Below are positions 32,614 to 40,398 of a DNA stretch of 54,998 nt, piece after piece. A model generated the notes under the pieces. The model was not told the DNA's origin, ran no database searches, and saw only the letters and a program-made list of their open reading frames with translations. Where the stretch lies: contig JAGXSJ010000178.1 of NCBI GenBank assembly GCA_018333895.1, positions 1 to 54,998 of the forward strand, read 5' to 3'. The stretch's first letter is position 1, and each line of letters opens with the position of its first letter. A program made the translations under genes and the position numbers. Source of the stretch: Truepera sp. (lineage in GTDB: Bacteria; Deinococcota; Deinococci; Deinococcales; Trueperaceae).

Positions 32614-33840
32614 TTATGCGCTAAGCGCCCTGGGACCCAGTGTCGTAATGGTAAAGGCCTGGTCGGCCTGGGTAGCTAAGAAGGCGTTAATGGTGTCCAG
32701 ATCAACCTGTTCGACCAGTCGGCGCAGTTCCATCAAGGTGCGCGGCTGGCCGAACAGGAAGGTATCGCGAGCCAGCGCGCTGGCTCGAGCCCCGCTCGAC
32801 TCACCCTGCATCACCAGGTGTGACAGAATGCCGGTGCGGGCCCTGGCTAGCTCCTCGCCGCTCACCCCCCGGCTTAAGCGCCGCAGCTCGTACAGCAGCA
32901 CCTGCAAGGTCTCATCAGCGCGCTCGGCGGTAGTACCGGCATAGCCCAGGGTGTAGCCCAGCCCGCGCACCGCCCGATTAACAGCGGCTACGGCGTAGAC
33001 TAAGCCGCGCTTTTCGCGCACTTCACTAAACAGCCGACTGCTCATGCCGCTCGAGAGCACGGCGGTAGCTAAGGCGTACTCGTAATAACCCGGCTCCCCC
33101 GGAGCTACCCCCCGATACGCCACCCCGATCTGCACCTGAGCCGTCTCAGCGGGCAGGTGATGGACGCGGGTCGGGCGGAGTTCAACCTCCAGCGGCGCTG
33201 GCGGCGGTCCCTGCCAAGAGCTGAGGCTCGCTTCGACTGCGGTCAAAAGCTCATCCCAGGTAATGCCACCGGCTACCGCCAGGATGGCGCCCTGTGGGCT
33301 AACGCGCTGCTGGTAGTCCTGCCGGACCTGCTCGGCAGTCATAGCGGTCAGCGCCTGGTGGCTGCCGTAAGGGCTCCGCCCGTGGCCAGAGGCGAAGTAC
33401 TGCTCGCTCAGCGCGACGAACACGCGCTGCACCGGGTTGTCATCGAGCGAAGCCAACTCCTGAAGAGCTAGCGCCTTGGCCGGCTCAAACTCGCTATCCA
33501 GCAGATGTGGCCGCTGCAGGGCGTCGGCGAACAGGCCGAGCGCCGGCCTTAAGAGATCGGCCAGCAGCGACGCCGAAAAGGTGGTGTGCTCGACGCTGGC
33601 GTGACCGCCGCGGCGCACGCCTAGCTCATCAAGCGCGTCCGAGAGCTGGCGCGAGGTGTGCTCACCGGCGCCGCGAAACAGCCAGTCGCGCAAGACCGCC
33701 GCGCTCCCCTCCAGGCCGCGCGGGTCGGTGGCCGAACCCATGGGGATCAGCAGTTCAAAGCTGGCCGATGGCAAGTGAGGCATCGGCTCGAGCAGCACAG
33801 TCAGGCCGTTGTCTAGAGTCTGTTGCAAAATCTCCGCCAT
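32614..33840 (-). CDS. M16-like peptidase, non-catalytic subunit
   Basis: 408 aa, same fold as its neighbour, but the zinc motif region reads A-A-V-L-R-D-W-L-F-R-G-A-G-E, without H-x2-E-H. The R/Y pocket typical of the non-catalytic partner is seen as R-E-K-R-G-L-V-Y-A near residue 280. I chose ATG 33840 (MAEILQQTLDNG) with TATACT (reverse, 33846-33851) 5 nt upstream. The pair probably forms one heterodimeric peptidase. Confidence 0.88.
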   Translation of the reverse strand: MAEILQQTLDNGLTVLLEPMPHLPSASFELLIPMGSATDPRGLEGSAAVLRDWLFRGAGEHTSRQLSDALDELGVRRGGHASVEHTTFSASLLADLLRPALGLFADALQRPHLLDSEFEPAKALALQELASLDDNPVQRVFVALSEQYFASGHGRSPYGSHQALTAMTAEQVRQDYQQRVSPQGAILAVAGGITWDELLTAVEASLSSWQGPPPAPLEVELRPTRVHHLPAETAQVQIGVAYRGVAPGEPGYYEYALATAVLSSGMSSRLFSEVREKRGLVYAVAAVNRAVRGLGYTLGYAGTTAERADETLQVLLYELRRLSRGVSGEELARARTGILSHLVMQGESSGARASALARDTFLFGQPRTLMELRRLVEQVDLDTINAFLATQADQAFTITTLGPRALSA

Positions 33841-33922
33841 GACCAAGTATACTCATTGAGCCGGTCAGCTTGTTAGCTGAGCTTTCCCGACGAACCGAAA
33901 CTCTGAACCGGCAAAGGAGAAT

Positions 33923-34114
33923 ATGAACACCGCTCGAGCCTGCCTTGTCAGCGGCCGCGACGAAACGCAGACGCCGCTCATCCCCCTGCACTATCAAGGT
34001 GCCATCTGGTATATCTCCCCCCAGTACCTGCCCCTCTTGATCCACGATCCACAGCGACTGATCGGCATCCTGCCCGGCGCCGAGCGGCTCGAGCCGGCTG
34101 ATCATCACGATTGA
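33923..34114 (+). CDS. Small conserved-looking protein, unknown function
   Basis: 63 aa with a strong AAAGGAGA 5 nt before the ATG. The segment P-L-I-P-L-H-Y-Q-G-A-I-W-Y-I-S-P-Q-Y-L-P-L-L-I suggests a small beta/alpha protein. Frame, ribosome site and codon use support a real gene, but I do not recognise it. Lies between the divergent M16 genes and tRNA-Gln. Confidence 0.55.
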   Translation: MNTARACLVSGRDETQTPLIPLHYQGAIWYISPQYLPLLIHDPQRLIGILPGAERLEPADHHD

Positions 34115-34127
34115 TCGCTAGCGGAGT

Positions 34128-34156
34128 TTGCCAAGCGCGGTCCTCCGTGATACGCT
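34128..34156 (+). promoter_or_regulatory. tRNA-Gln promoter
   Basis: TTGCCA (34128-34133), 17-bp spacer, TACGCT (34151-34156), placing the start about 20 bp before the tRNA 5' end. A small GGCGGGAATCCCGCC hairpin lies in the leader. Confidence 0.6.
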
Positions 34157-34184
34157 AAAAGTCGGCGGGAATCCCGCCGCCCGT

Positions 34185-34258
34185 TCTGGGATGGTGTAAC
34201 GGTAACACTCCTGACTCTGGATCAGGCATTCTTGGTTCGAATCCAGGTCCCAGAGCCA
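34185..34258 (+). tRNA. tRNA-Gln (anticodon CTG)
   Basis: Acceptor stem TCTGGGA/TCCCAGA, D-loop GTAACGGTAAC, anticodon arm CCTGACTCTGGATCAGG with CTG in the loop, T-loop GGTTCGAATCC. Discriminator G at 34255 and CCA encoded at 34256-34258, unlike the tRNA-Lys gene of this window. Confidence 0.95.
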
Positions 34259-34323
34259 CCTACAGCCAAAACGCACGAGCGGCTGCCCACCGCTGACAGG
34301 GCGCCGGCAAAGAAGCCGTACCT

Positions 34324-34581
34324 TCATTGCTGGTCCAGATAGGCTTCCAGCTCCTCAACGCTTTCAAAAGCTGCACTTACGTCCCCCTCCTGATAGGCGC
34401 GCAGACCCTCGGTGATCGCCGCTTTCACATCCACCCGCGCCACAACCTCCTGCGGTACGAGCACGATTCGGCTTCCCTCGACCGTCATGTCCAGCAGATC
34501 GCCTTCAGCCAACGCCAAAGCATCCCGCACCTTGGCTGGAATCGTGATTTGGTATTTCCCCTTCACCCGTACAAGCGGCAT
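34324..34581 (-). CDS. AbrB/MazE-type DNA-binding protein, orphan antitoxin-like
   Basis: 85 aa. The N-terminus M-P-L-V-R-V-K-G-K-Y-Q-I-T-I-P-A-K-V-R-D-A-L-A-L is the swapped-hairpin SpoVT-AbrB fold. The C-terminal 40 residues are acidic, as in antitoxins that neutralise PIN or MazF toxins. GGAGGT lies 4 nt before ATG 34581. No toxin gene follows: the next sequence downstream is the opposite-strand tRNA-Gln. It is therefore an orphan or a stand-alone regulator. Confidence 0.85.
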   Translation of the reverse strand: MPLVRVKGKYQITIPAKVRDALALAEGDLLDMTVEGSRIVLVPQEVVARVDVKAAITEGLRAYQEGDVSAAFESVEELEAYLDQQ

Positions 34582-34637
34582 GGCCACCTCCAAAATGTAC
34601 GAACTTCTAACATTCTAACACTTGTAAACCACCCCAC

Positions 34638-34701
34638 TCCTGCGATCCTGCGGCGCAAGCTCGCAGGATGCGCCGCAGGATCGCAGGATGCGCCGCAGGA
34701 T
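34638..34701. repeat. Expanded TCCTGCG/CGCAGGA repeat cluster
   Basis: Contains ATCCTGCGGCG (34645-34655) with exact inverse CGCCGCAGGAT (34671-34681), and the 20-bp unit TCGCAGGATGCGCCGCAGGA twice in tandem (34661-34680, 34681-34700). A short AAAGCC/GGCTTT hairpin follows. It lies 43 bp beyond the truncated 3' end of the molybdopterin oxidoreductase. Confidence 0.7.
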
Positions 34702-34743
34702 AAAGCCGGGGGCTTTCAGGGACAGGATTATGCAGACTAGCGC

Positions 34744-36771
34744 TCAGGGCTTCGCCCGATAATTCCGCTTTCCCCAGGTATGGCCGGTTAAGGGATCGAC
34801 ATCTTGGTGAACCATGCTGTTAAACTGCTGGCCGCGGCGGGTAACAACGACTAAGCTCTGGGTATCGGCCTCGGCCTCCGGCAGCGGCGCGGTGTGAAAG
34901 CGCGCCTTGCCGTCCGGCGTCGGAAAGCGCCAACCCTCGCAGAGCCGCGGCCCACCGTACTGGAATTGGTCGCCTTTGGCCATGAGCTGTTGGATGCCTT
35001 CGTAGTGCGGGATCACGCGGGCGATTTCAGCGCGGATCGCTCTCGTGCTGGCAAAGCGCACCTTCTCAGCTAGCTCGGGGCGCACGTGCGCGGCTAGCTC
35101 GGTGATGACCTCCCATTCAGGCCGGGCCTCGCCGATACGCGGCCCAGGGATCTCCGGGCTAATGATCACCCGCCGCTCGGTCGAGGTCTCAGTTACACCG
35201 CCGGGGATTTCGTAGCGGGTGGTAGCGGGGAGCAGCAGCACCGCTTCGATAGGCTCTAACAGCATCTGCGTTGAGAGCGCAATGTCCAGGTGGACGCGCA
35301 GGGGGATGCGCTCCAGCGCCTTATCGACGCCTTTGGAGTCCGGCATCGCCTCGCGGAAGCTGCCGCCAATAGCGAAAAGCACGTCTAGGCCGTCCGCCCT
35401 TGCCGTCTCGAGCGCTTCAGTAAGGTTCAGCCCCGGCGCCTCCGGCACCGCAAAGCCGTAAAGTCTTGACAGCGCAGTGGCATGCTCCGCGTTCACCGGC
35501 AGGCCTCCCGGCAAGACCGCCGCATACGCCCCCATCTCGGCGCCGCCCTGCACCCCCGAGTGGCCGCGGATCGGCATCACACCGCACCCCTCGCGCCCGA
35601 TAAAGCCCTTGCTTAGCGCCAGGTTAAGTATGGCGTGGACGGTCGCCGCGGCGTCCGTGTGCTGCGTCACCCCCATGCCCCAGACAAAGGCCGCCTTGTC
35701 GGCCTTGGCAAGCAGCTCGGCATAGGCCGCCATCTCGCTCCGGGGGAGGCCGCTTAGGCGCTCGAGCCGCTCGAAGCTCACCCCCTCCAGCAAGCGCTGC
35801 AATTCGTCGAAGCCCGCAGTGTGCGCGTCGATGAAGCGCTTATCGACCAAGCTGCGCTCGAGCATCAGCTTGAGCGTGCCGTACAGAAAGGCCCGGTCGC
35901 CACCCGGTCTGACTTGGAAGAAGCGGTCGGCGATCTTGGTTCCAAACAGTGCGCTCTCCAACTCCGAGGGTACCCAGTAGGCGGTCATCCCCGGCTCCTG
36001 GTAGGGGCCGATCGTCACCACCTTAGTACCGGCCTTTTTAGCGTGGTAGAGGTACTTCATCATGACCGGCTGGTTACTCGCCACATTCGAGCCGATAAAG
36101 GTAATGAGGTCGGAGCCGATTAAGTCGCGGTAAGAGCAGGTCGCCGCCATGACTCCGATGGCCGCCTTGAGCACAAAAGCGTTTGGCAAGTGGCCAAGAC
36201 GCGCGGCGCTGTCGAGGTTATTGCTGCCCAGCGCCCGCACCGCCTTTTGCACCGCATAGTACGTTTCATTCACTGTGCCGCGACCGGTCAGATAGCAGAA
36301 CGTCCGCGCCGGGTCGGTTACTCGCAGACGCTCGACCATGAGCGCCAAGGCTTCGTCCCAGGAGATGCGCCGGAAACCGGCCTCCCTTTTGCGGCGCAGC
36401 AGCGGGTACGGGAGGCGGCCTAAAGCCCGCAGTTCGCGCGCACGCAGCTCGCGCAGCGGCGCCACGTCCTCCAAGCGCGTTATGTCCAGAGCGGGCATGG
36501 TGTTGAGCCTCAGCAGGCGCAAGCGGGTTTTACAGAGGTGTATCCCGTCGACAGTCCAGTCAGAGAGGCCCGTCGCGCCCAAGGCGCAACCGTCGCACAC
36601 GCCGTCACGCAAGATCCGCCAGGCGTAGGCGAGGTTATCGCAGTTCTCGAAAGCGACGCGGAAGACCTCGGCAAAGCTCTCCCGCTGCCTTAAGGGCACG
36701 CGCGTCACCCACAGCTCGGGCACCCAGCCCGACTTAGGTGTTTTGCCGGGGCGCTTAGGTCGGCTGGCCAT
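34744..36771 (-). CDS. FdhF/YdeP-type molybdopterin oxidoreductase, 3'-truncated
   Basis: 675 aa; family members run to roughly 740-770 aa. Near residue 58 C-D-G-C-A with a later C (L-C-K near 80) gives a reduced Fe-S-type N-terminus. F-C-Y-L-T-G-R-G-T-V-N-E-T-Y, F-I-G-S-N-V-A-S-N-Q-P and I-R-G-H-S-G-V-Q-G identify the family. Two oddities: the position where relatives read C-H-x-P-T (Mo-ligating Cys/Sec) reads R-L-G-H-L-P-N, and the C-terminal cofactor domain stops abruptly after N-S-M-V-H-Q-D-V-D-P-L-T-G, followed by unrelated residues. Probably inactive or altered. No fdhD is adjacent. Confidence 0.8.
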   Translation of the reverse strand: MASRPKRPGKTPKSGWVPELWVTRVPLRQRESFAEVFRVAFENCDNLAYAWRILRDGVCDGCALGATGLSDWTVDGIHLCKTRLRLLRLNTMPALDITRLEDVAPLRELRARELRALGRLPYPLLRRKREAGFRRISWDEALALMVERLRVTDPARTFCYLTGRGTVNETYYAVQKAVRALGSNNLDSAARLGHLPNAFVLKAAIGVMAATCSYRDLIGSDLITFIGSNVASNQPVMMKYLYHAKKAGTKVVTIGPYQEPGMTAYWVPSELESALFGTKIADRFFQVRPGGDRAFLYGTLKLMLERSLVDKRFIDAHTAGFDELQRLLEGVSFERLERLSGLPRSEMAAYAELLAKADKAAFVWGMGVTQHTDAAATVHAILNLALSKGFIGREGCGVMPIRGHSGVQGGAEMGAYAAVLPGGLPVNAEHATALSRLYGFAVPEAPGLNLTEALETARADGLDVLFAIGGSFREAMPDSKGVDKALERIPLRVHLDIALSTQMLLEPIEAVLLLPATTRYEIPGGVTETSTERRVIISPEIPGPRIGEARPEWEVITELAAHVRPELAEKVRFASTRAIRAEIARVIPHYEGIQQLMAKGDQFQYGGPRLCEGWRFPTPDGKARFHTAPLPEAEADTQSLVVVTRRGQQFNSMVHQDVDPLTGHTWGKRNYRAKP

Positions 36772-36870
36772 AGCCCTACTATAAGAATTTAATCCAAAGT
36801 GAACGTGAGCCGCCTTCCCGTTTCAAATAACAGCCCGCTATTCTCAACCTCCGTTCCAAATCTCGGCGTT

Positions 36871-37089
36871 TCATCCAATCTGCACTTTCTCCTTAATAGC
36901 GTCTTCCGGCAATCCACGAAGGATATCCGCTCTGCGATCCTCCAAAATCAATTCAATCGCTTGCCGTAAATTTTCCTTGGCCTCTTCTACTGTCTCCTCT
37001 TGTCCGTTAGCTCCGGGAACTTCCGGGCAAATAGCCCAGTAGCCTCCCTCCGGGGCCGCTTCAATAATTGCCATGAATTCTGCTTTCAT
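36871..37089 (-). CDS. HicB-like antitoxin-family protein
   Basis: 72 aa. E-G-G-Y-W-A-I-C-P-E-V-P-G-A-N-G-Q-E-E-T followed by V-E-E-A-K-E-N-L-R-Q-A-I-E-L-I-L-E is the HicB RNase H-like core. No C-terminal DNA-binding domain and no HicA next to it, as in many orphan HicB proteins. The ATG at 37089 overlaps the stop of the upstream gene as ATGA, and the local sequence is AT-richer than its surroundings, which suggests acquisition. Confidence 0.8.
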   Translation of the reverse strand: MKAEFMAIIEAAPEGGYWAICPEVPGANGQEETVEEAKENLRQAIELILEDRRADILRGLPEDAIKEKVQIG

Positions 37090-37280
37090 TTCTTCTCCCA
37101 AACTCGACGTACCACAGGGGTCAAATCTGCTACTTCGGTCTCCACCAACCCTGCTTCTTCCATCCAGCGAAGAAAATCGCCCTTTGTGCCTTCGCAGAGG
37201 TAGTCCAGGCTAATGTTCTGGAGTTCGGTGCGCACATCTTGGGGAAGCGACTTGACCACAATAACGTCCGTCAAGGCCAT
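37086..37280 (-). CDS. Small protein of unknown function paired with HicB-like gene
   Basis: 64 aa, MALTDVIVVKSLPQDVRTEL... ending V-V-R-R-V-W-E-K-K. A GGTGG lies 4 nt before the ATG at 37280. It is translationally coupled to the HicB-like gene by ATGA. It lacks the conserved G-S-H-x-x-F of HicA toxins, so I cannot call it HicA; its size and position fit a small partner in a two-gene cassette. Confidence 0.6.
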   Translation of the reverse strand: MALTDVIVVKSLPQDVRTELQNISLDYLCEGTKGDFLRWMEEAGLVETEVADLTPVVRRVWEKK

Positions 37281-37340
37281 GATGCCACCAGATTTGAGCA
37301 CACACGCCATTTCGGGCTGTTGAGCAGCTTTTTGTAGTTT

Positions 37341-37374
37341 CAGTATTGACTAAAAATACTGAATCTTATATGAT
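37341..37374 (+). promoter_or_regulatory. Promoter and putative operator of the GbsR/export operon
   Basis: -35 TTGACT (37346-37351), 17-bp spacer, -10 TATGAT (37369-37374). A perfect inverted repeat, CAGTATT (37341-37347) and AATACTG (37355-37361) with a 7-bp centre, overlaps the -35 box. This is where an autoregulating MarR/GbsR-type dimer would bind (inference). Confidence 0.65.
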
Positions 37375-37392
37375 AAGTGGAAGGAGGTAAAG

Positions 37393-37884
37393 GTGGCTAG
37401 CGATAACGAACGAACATCCGCCAAGCAGCGCTACATCGAGGAGATGGGGTTGGTGATGGAGGCTTTTGGGTTGCCGCGGATGTGGGGGCGGGTCTTTGGG
37501 GCTTTGCTCCTGGCCGACCCACCGGAACAGACCGCCGAGGAGCTAGCGACGACCCTCAAGGCCAGCCGCGGCTCGATCAGCACCGCTACCCGGATGCTCG
37601 AGCAAGCGCGACTGATTGAACGCATCAGCAAGCCCGGCCAGCGCAAGGACTACTTCCGTAACAAGCCGGGCGCCTGGCACGAAATAACCAAGCAGCGCGT
37701 CGCTGCCCTTGGCATCTTGCGGCAGATGAGCGAAAAAGGGCTGCAACTGCTCGACGGCGCCGGTCCCGAAGTCCGCCGCGGCCTCAGTGAGATGCGGGAC
37801 TACTTCGCCTACTGGGAGAAGATCTTCCCTCGGCTGGTAGCCGAGTGGCAAGCAGCGGACCAGGCTAAACAAGATGGCAACTGA
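37393..37884 (+). CDS. GbsR/MarR-family transcriptional regulator
   Basis: 163 aa. I-E-E-M-G-L-V-M-E-A-F-G-L-P-R-M-W-G-R-V-F-G near residues 15-36 is the GbsR N-terminal pattern, followed by a winged helix (A-E-E-L-A-T-T-L-K-A-S-R-G-S-I-S-T-A-T-R-M-L near 50-71). GTG start with AAGGAGGT upstream. It opens the export operon, and the operator-like palindrome sits over its promoter, as in GbsR-type repressors that control linked ABC transporters. Confidence 0.9.
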   Translation: MASDNERTSAKQRYIEEMGLVMEAFGLPRMWGRVFGALLLADPPEQTAEELATTLKASRGSISTATRMLEQARLIERISKPGQRKDYFRNKPGAWHEITKQRVAALGILRQMSEKGLQLLDGAGPEVRRGLSEMRDYFAYWEKIFPRLVAEWQAADQAKQDGN

Positions 37885-37905
37885 CGGGAGCAGGGAGTCT
37901 TTACC

Positions 37906-39162
37906 ATGAGCACACGAGCTTTTGCGAGGCCAGGCCCCGCCACTAAGGAGGCCCGCACCAACCCGCTAGTCCGCCTGGCCTGGCGCAATATCTGGCGGCA
38001 GCGGCGGCGCACCACCTTGCTGCTAGTGGTAGTGGCCTACGCCACCCTGGCCACCGTCTTCTTCTGGGGCTTCATGGACGGCTATACCGAGTCGATACTG
38101 GCCAGCCAGGCACGGCTGCTGCTGGCCCCAGTGCTGGTAACCACGCCCGCCTACCAGGACGACCCTGACCCGGCTAACGCCCTGCCCAGCCTGGATTTTC
38201 TCGCCGAGCTGCAAGGGCCGACCGCTGCCCCTAGACTCGACTTCTTCGCTCTGTTACGCAGCCCCTACACCTCGCAGGGCGCGCCAGTGCGCGGCATCGA
38301 CCCAGGGCTCGAGCCCGCAGTTAGCGCTATCCCTGCCCACGTTACTACCGGACGGATGCTGGCGGGGCCGGGCGAGGTAGTGCTCGGCAAGACCTTGGCC
38401 GAACAGCTCGACGTGCGCCTCGGCGAACGGTTGGCCATCGACGTATCGGCCTTGGCCGGACCGCAGGCTGTCGGCCTGGTAACGGTCGGCCTCATCGACT
38501 CAGGCTTGGCAGCCATCGACGGGGCTACGGTACTCGTCCACCTAGACGACGCCCGGCAGCTCACCGGGGTAACGACCGCCACGGCGGTAGCCTTCGACGC
38601 GCCACGCGGTCAGGAGTCAGCGGTAGCGGCGCGCTTACGGGCTCAGCTTCCGCCAGGGGTCCAGGCTTACAGCCTGATGCAGCTTCTGGGCGATGCCGTG
38701 CGCTTTGAGATCGAGGGGTCGCGCCTGATGATGGTCCCTATCGGTTTGCTGTTTGCCGTCTTCGCCGCGCTGGCGGTGACCAGCACGGTCCTGGTCAGCG
38801 TCATGGAGCGCACCCGCGAGCTAGGCATGATGGCCGCCATCGGCCTGTCGCCCAAGCAACTCTCCCGCATGGTGGTGATCGAGGCTGTACTGGTCACGAC
38901 GGCTGGCTACCTGGTGGGCTTGGTGCTGGGCTACCTATTGGTCTGGATCTTTGGCACCTGGAACATCCTTGGCCCGGTGTTCGCCACCGCCGGTGACGCC
39001 TTCGCTCAACTCGGACTGCCTGCCGAGCTTTACACCGCCGCCTCGCCGATCTATGCGCTCTACGCGCTGGCCACGGTGGCCTTTGCGGCGGCTTTCGCTT
39101 TGCTGATCCCGGCGCGGCACGTGAGCCGGCTCAACCCGGTCGAGGCAATGAGGACGGAATGA
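37906..39162 (+). CDS. FtsX-like (LolE/MacB-type) ABC permease
   Basis: 418 aa. One N-terminal TM helix after L-A-W-R-N-I-W-R-Q-R-R-R-T, a large periplasmic domain (about 75-275), then three C-terminal TM helices with M-E-R-T-R-E-L-G-M-M-A-A-I-G near residues 301-314 and V-S-R-L-N-P-V-E-A-M-R at the end. This is the four-TM LolC/E/MacB class, which extracts or pushes substrates from the periplasmic side. It is paired with the similar permease at 40398. Confidence 0.9.
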   Translation: MSTRAFARPGPATKEARTNPLVRLAWRNIWRQRRRTTLLLVVVAYATLATVFFWGFMDGYTESILASQARLLLAPVLVTTPAYQDDPDPANALPSLDFLAELQGPTAAPRLDFFALLRSPYTSQGAPVRGIDPGLEPAVSAIPAHVTTGRMLAGPGEVVLGKTLAEQLDVRLGERLAIDVSALAGPQAVGLVTVGLIDSGLAAIDGATVLVHLDDARQLTGVTTATAVAFDAPRGQESAVAARLRAQLPPGVQAYSLMQLLGDAVRFEIEGSRLMMVPIGLLFAVFAALAVTSTVLVSVMERTRELGMMAAIGLSPKQLSRMVVIEAVLVTTAGYLVGLVLGYLLVWIFGTWNILGPVFATAGDAFAQLGLPAELYTAASPIYALYALATVAFAAAFALLIPARHVSRLNPVEAMRTE

Positions 39163-39180
39163 AGGCGAGAAGTCAGTATT

Positions 39181-39239
39181 CAAGTAGTCAGAATACAAGT
39201 AGTCAGAATACAAGTAGTCAGAATACAAGTAGTCAGAAT
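39181..39239. repeat. Tandem repeat, 15-bp unit x 4
   Basis: CAAGTAGTCAGAATA occurs at 39181-39195, 39196-39210 and 39211-39225, with a fourth copy of 14 bases at 39226-39239. The copies are identical, so the array is young or under correction. Confidence 0.9.
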
Positions 39240-39260
39240 CCTGTCGTCGGTGTGAGGTAG

Positions 39261-39635
39261 ATGATGAGAGAAGCGGCCAAGGTTTTTACGGATCTGATCG
39301 TATGGCAGAAGGCGCATCAGTTGGTACTCGAAGTATACCGCTACACCGAGAGTTTCCCCAAGGCAGAGATCTACGGTCTCACAGCACAGTTCCGCCGGGC
39401 GGCCGTGTCAATCCCAGCCAACATTGCCGAGGGCTTCAGAAAGCGCGGCAACCCTGACAAGGCTCGCTTCTACAACATCGCTCAGGGTTCTCTAGAAGAG
39501 TGCCGTTACTACCTCATCCTGGCCGCAGATCTCGGCTTCGGCGATAATGCCGATCTCATGAGGCTCCTCACCGACGTCAGCCGCCTCCTTGAGTCCTTCG
39601 CTAAATCCATCTCGAATACCTACTCGTCTACTTGA
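39261..39635 (+). CDS. Four-helix-bundle protein (23S rRNA IVS / S23 family)
   Basis: 124 aa, standard length. Family pattern: F-T-D-L-I-V-W-Q-K-A-H-Q-L-V near residues 9-22, A-V-S-I-P-A-N-I-A-E-G-F near 48-59, and F-Y-N-I-A-Q-G-S-L-E-E-C-R-Y-Y near 70-84. Its last codons (N-T-Y-S-S-T) are encoded by the repeat itself. The molecular function of the family is unsettled; relatives include Avd, the accessory protein of diversity-generating retroelements. The ATG at 39264 is as likely as the one at 39261. Confidence 0.9.
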   Translation: MMREAAKVFTDLIVWQKAHQLVLEVYRYTESFPKAEIYGLTAQFRRAAVSIPANIAEGFRKRGNPDKARFYNIAQGSLEECRYYLILAADLGFGDNADLMRLLTDVSRLLESFAKSISNTYSST

Positions 39636-39663
39636 ATACTTGAATACTTCCCAGGAGACGCTT

Positions 39664-40398
39664 ATGCAGCACATCTCAACCTTGTTACTCGCGCTCGCCC
39701 TGCTCGCTACCGCCAGCGCCCAGACCAGTGCTGGCGAGGTTATCCGGGCCGTCATCGACAACCAGCGCGGCGCTAGCGGGCGCGTCACCATCACCATCAC
39801 CGTAGAGAGACCCGGCCGCACCAGCGAGTTCATCATCGATTCGGTCAGCGACGGCTACGACCGCAGCCTGATCCGTGTTGTCGCTCCGGCCCGCGAGGCG
39901 GGTCAAGCCTTCTTGACCGATGGCGACAACCTCTGGCTCTACAACCCCAGGCTCGGGCGCTCCTTGCGGCTGCCGCCCAGCGCCCGCGGCGACAGCTTCC
40001 TTGGTTCGGATATCTCCTACCGCGATCTGGCTGGGCGCGATCTTGAGGCCCACTACCAGGCTGTCATCACTACCGAGGAGGCCGAGCATATCGAGTTGAC
40101 GCTCACGCCCAGACCCGGCGCCCCCACCCCGTATGGCCAGATCGTCATCACCGCCGACGCCGCTACCTATGCCCCGCTGAGCTTTGTCTACTACGACCAG
40201 CGCGGCCAGGCGGTGCGCCAGATCAGCTTCTCGGAGTTTGCCACCGTGAATGACCTCCACTTCCCCACCCGCATCGAGGTAGTCAACCTGCTGCGCGAGG
40301 GCGAGCGCACTACCGTGCTGATGAGCGACTACACCTTCGGGATCACGATTCCCGAGGCGTGTTTCCGTGAGGCGGCGCTGGCGCGGGGGTGTCCGTAA
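39664..40398 (+). CDS. LolA-like outer membrane lipoprotein-sorting protein
   Basis: 244 aa, signal peptide (1-19, L-L-L-A-L-A-L-L-A-T-A-S-A). The mature part fits the LolA-like incomplete beta-barrel group: Y-D-R-S-L-I-R-V-V-A-P-A-R-E-A-G-Q-A-F-L near 66-85, L-W-L-Y-N-P-R-L-G-R near 90-99, G-S-D-I-S-Y-R-D-L near 115-123. AGGAGA lies before ATG 39664. Probably shuttles a lipoprotein or lipid from the permeases to the outer membrane. The stop overlaps the next ATG as TAATG. Confidence 0.87.
   Translation: MQHISTLLLALALLATASAQTSAGEVIRAVIDNQRGASGRVTITITVERPGRTSEFIIDSVSDGYDRSLIRVVAPAREAGQAFLTDGDNLWLYNPRLGRSLRLPPSARGDSFLGSDISYRDLAGRDLEAHYQAVITTEEAEHIELTLTPRPGAPTPYGQIVITADAATYAPLSFVYYDQRGQAVRQISFSEFATVNDLHFPTRIEVVNLLREGERTTVLMSDYTFGITIPEACFREAALARGCP

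Larger units (their letters stand above)
39175..39640. mobile_element. Putative IVS-like cassette: four-helix-bundle gene in inverted repeats
   Basis: AGTATTCAAGTAG (39175-39187) and its exact reverse complement CTACTTGAATACT (39628-39640) bound the four-helix-bundle gene. The left end continues into four tandem copies of a 15-bp unit; the right end continues with another TTGAATACTT. The cassette splits an otherwise compact export operon. Proteins of this family were first known as ORFs in intervening sequences of 23S rRNA genes, which also have inverted-repeat ends. No obvious target duplication is seen. Similar AAGTATTC tracts without a gene occur at 21212-21246 and 49061-49078. Confidence 0.5.

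Noticed and set aside
34620-34743. TGA readthrough (selenocysteine or recoding) to complete the molybdopterin oxidoreductase
   Set aside because: Sequence after the stop is repeat DNA and does not encode the missing family C-terminus in any frame I read.
36871-37280. Complete HicAB toxin-antitoxin pair
   Set aside because: The 64-aa partner lacks the G-S-H-x-x-F pattern and basic character of HicA.
39181-39239. Regular 15-bp array as a CRISPR
   Set aside because: Units are identical and contiguous with no spacers; it is a simple tandem repeat.
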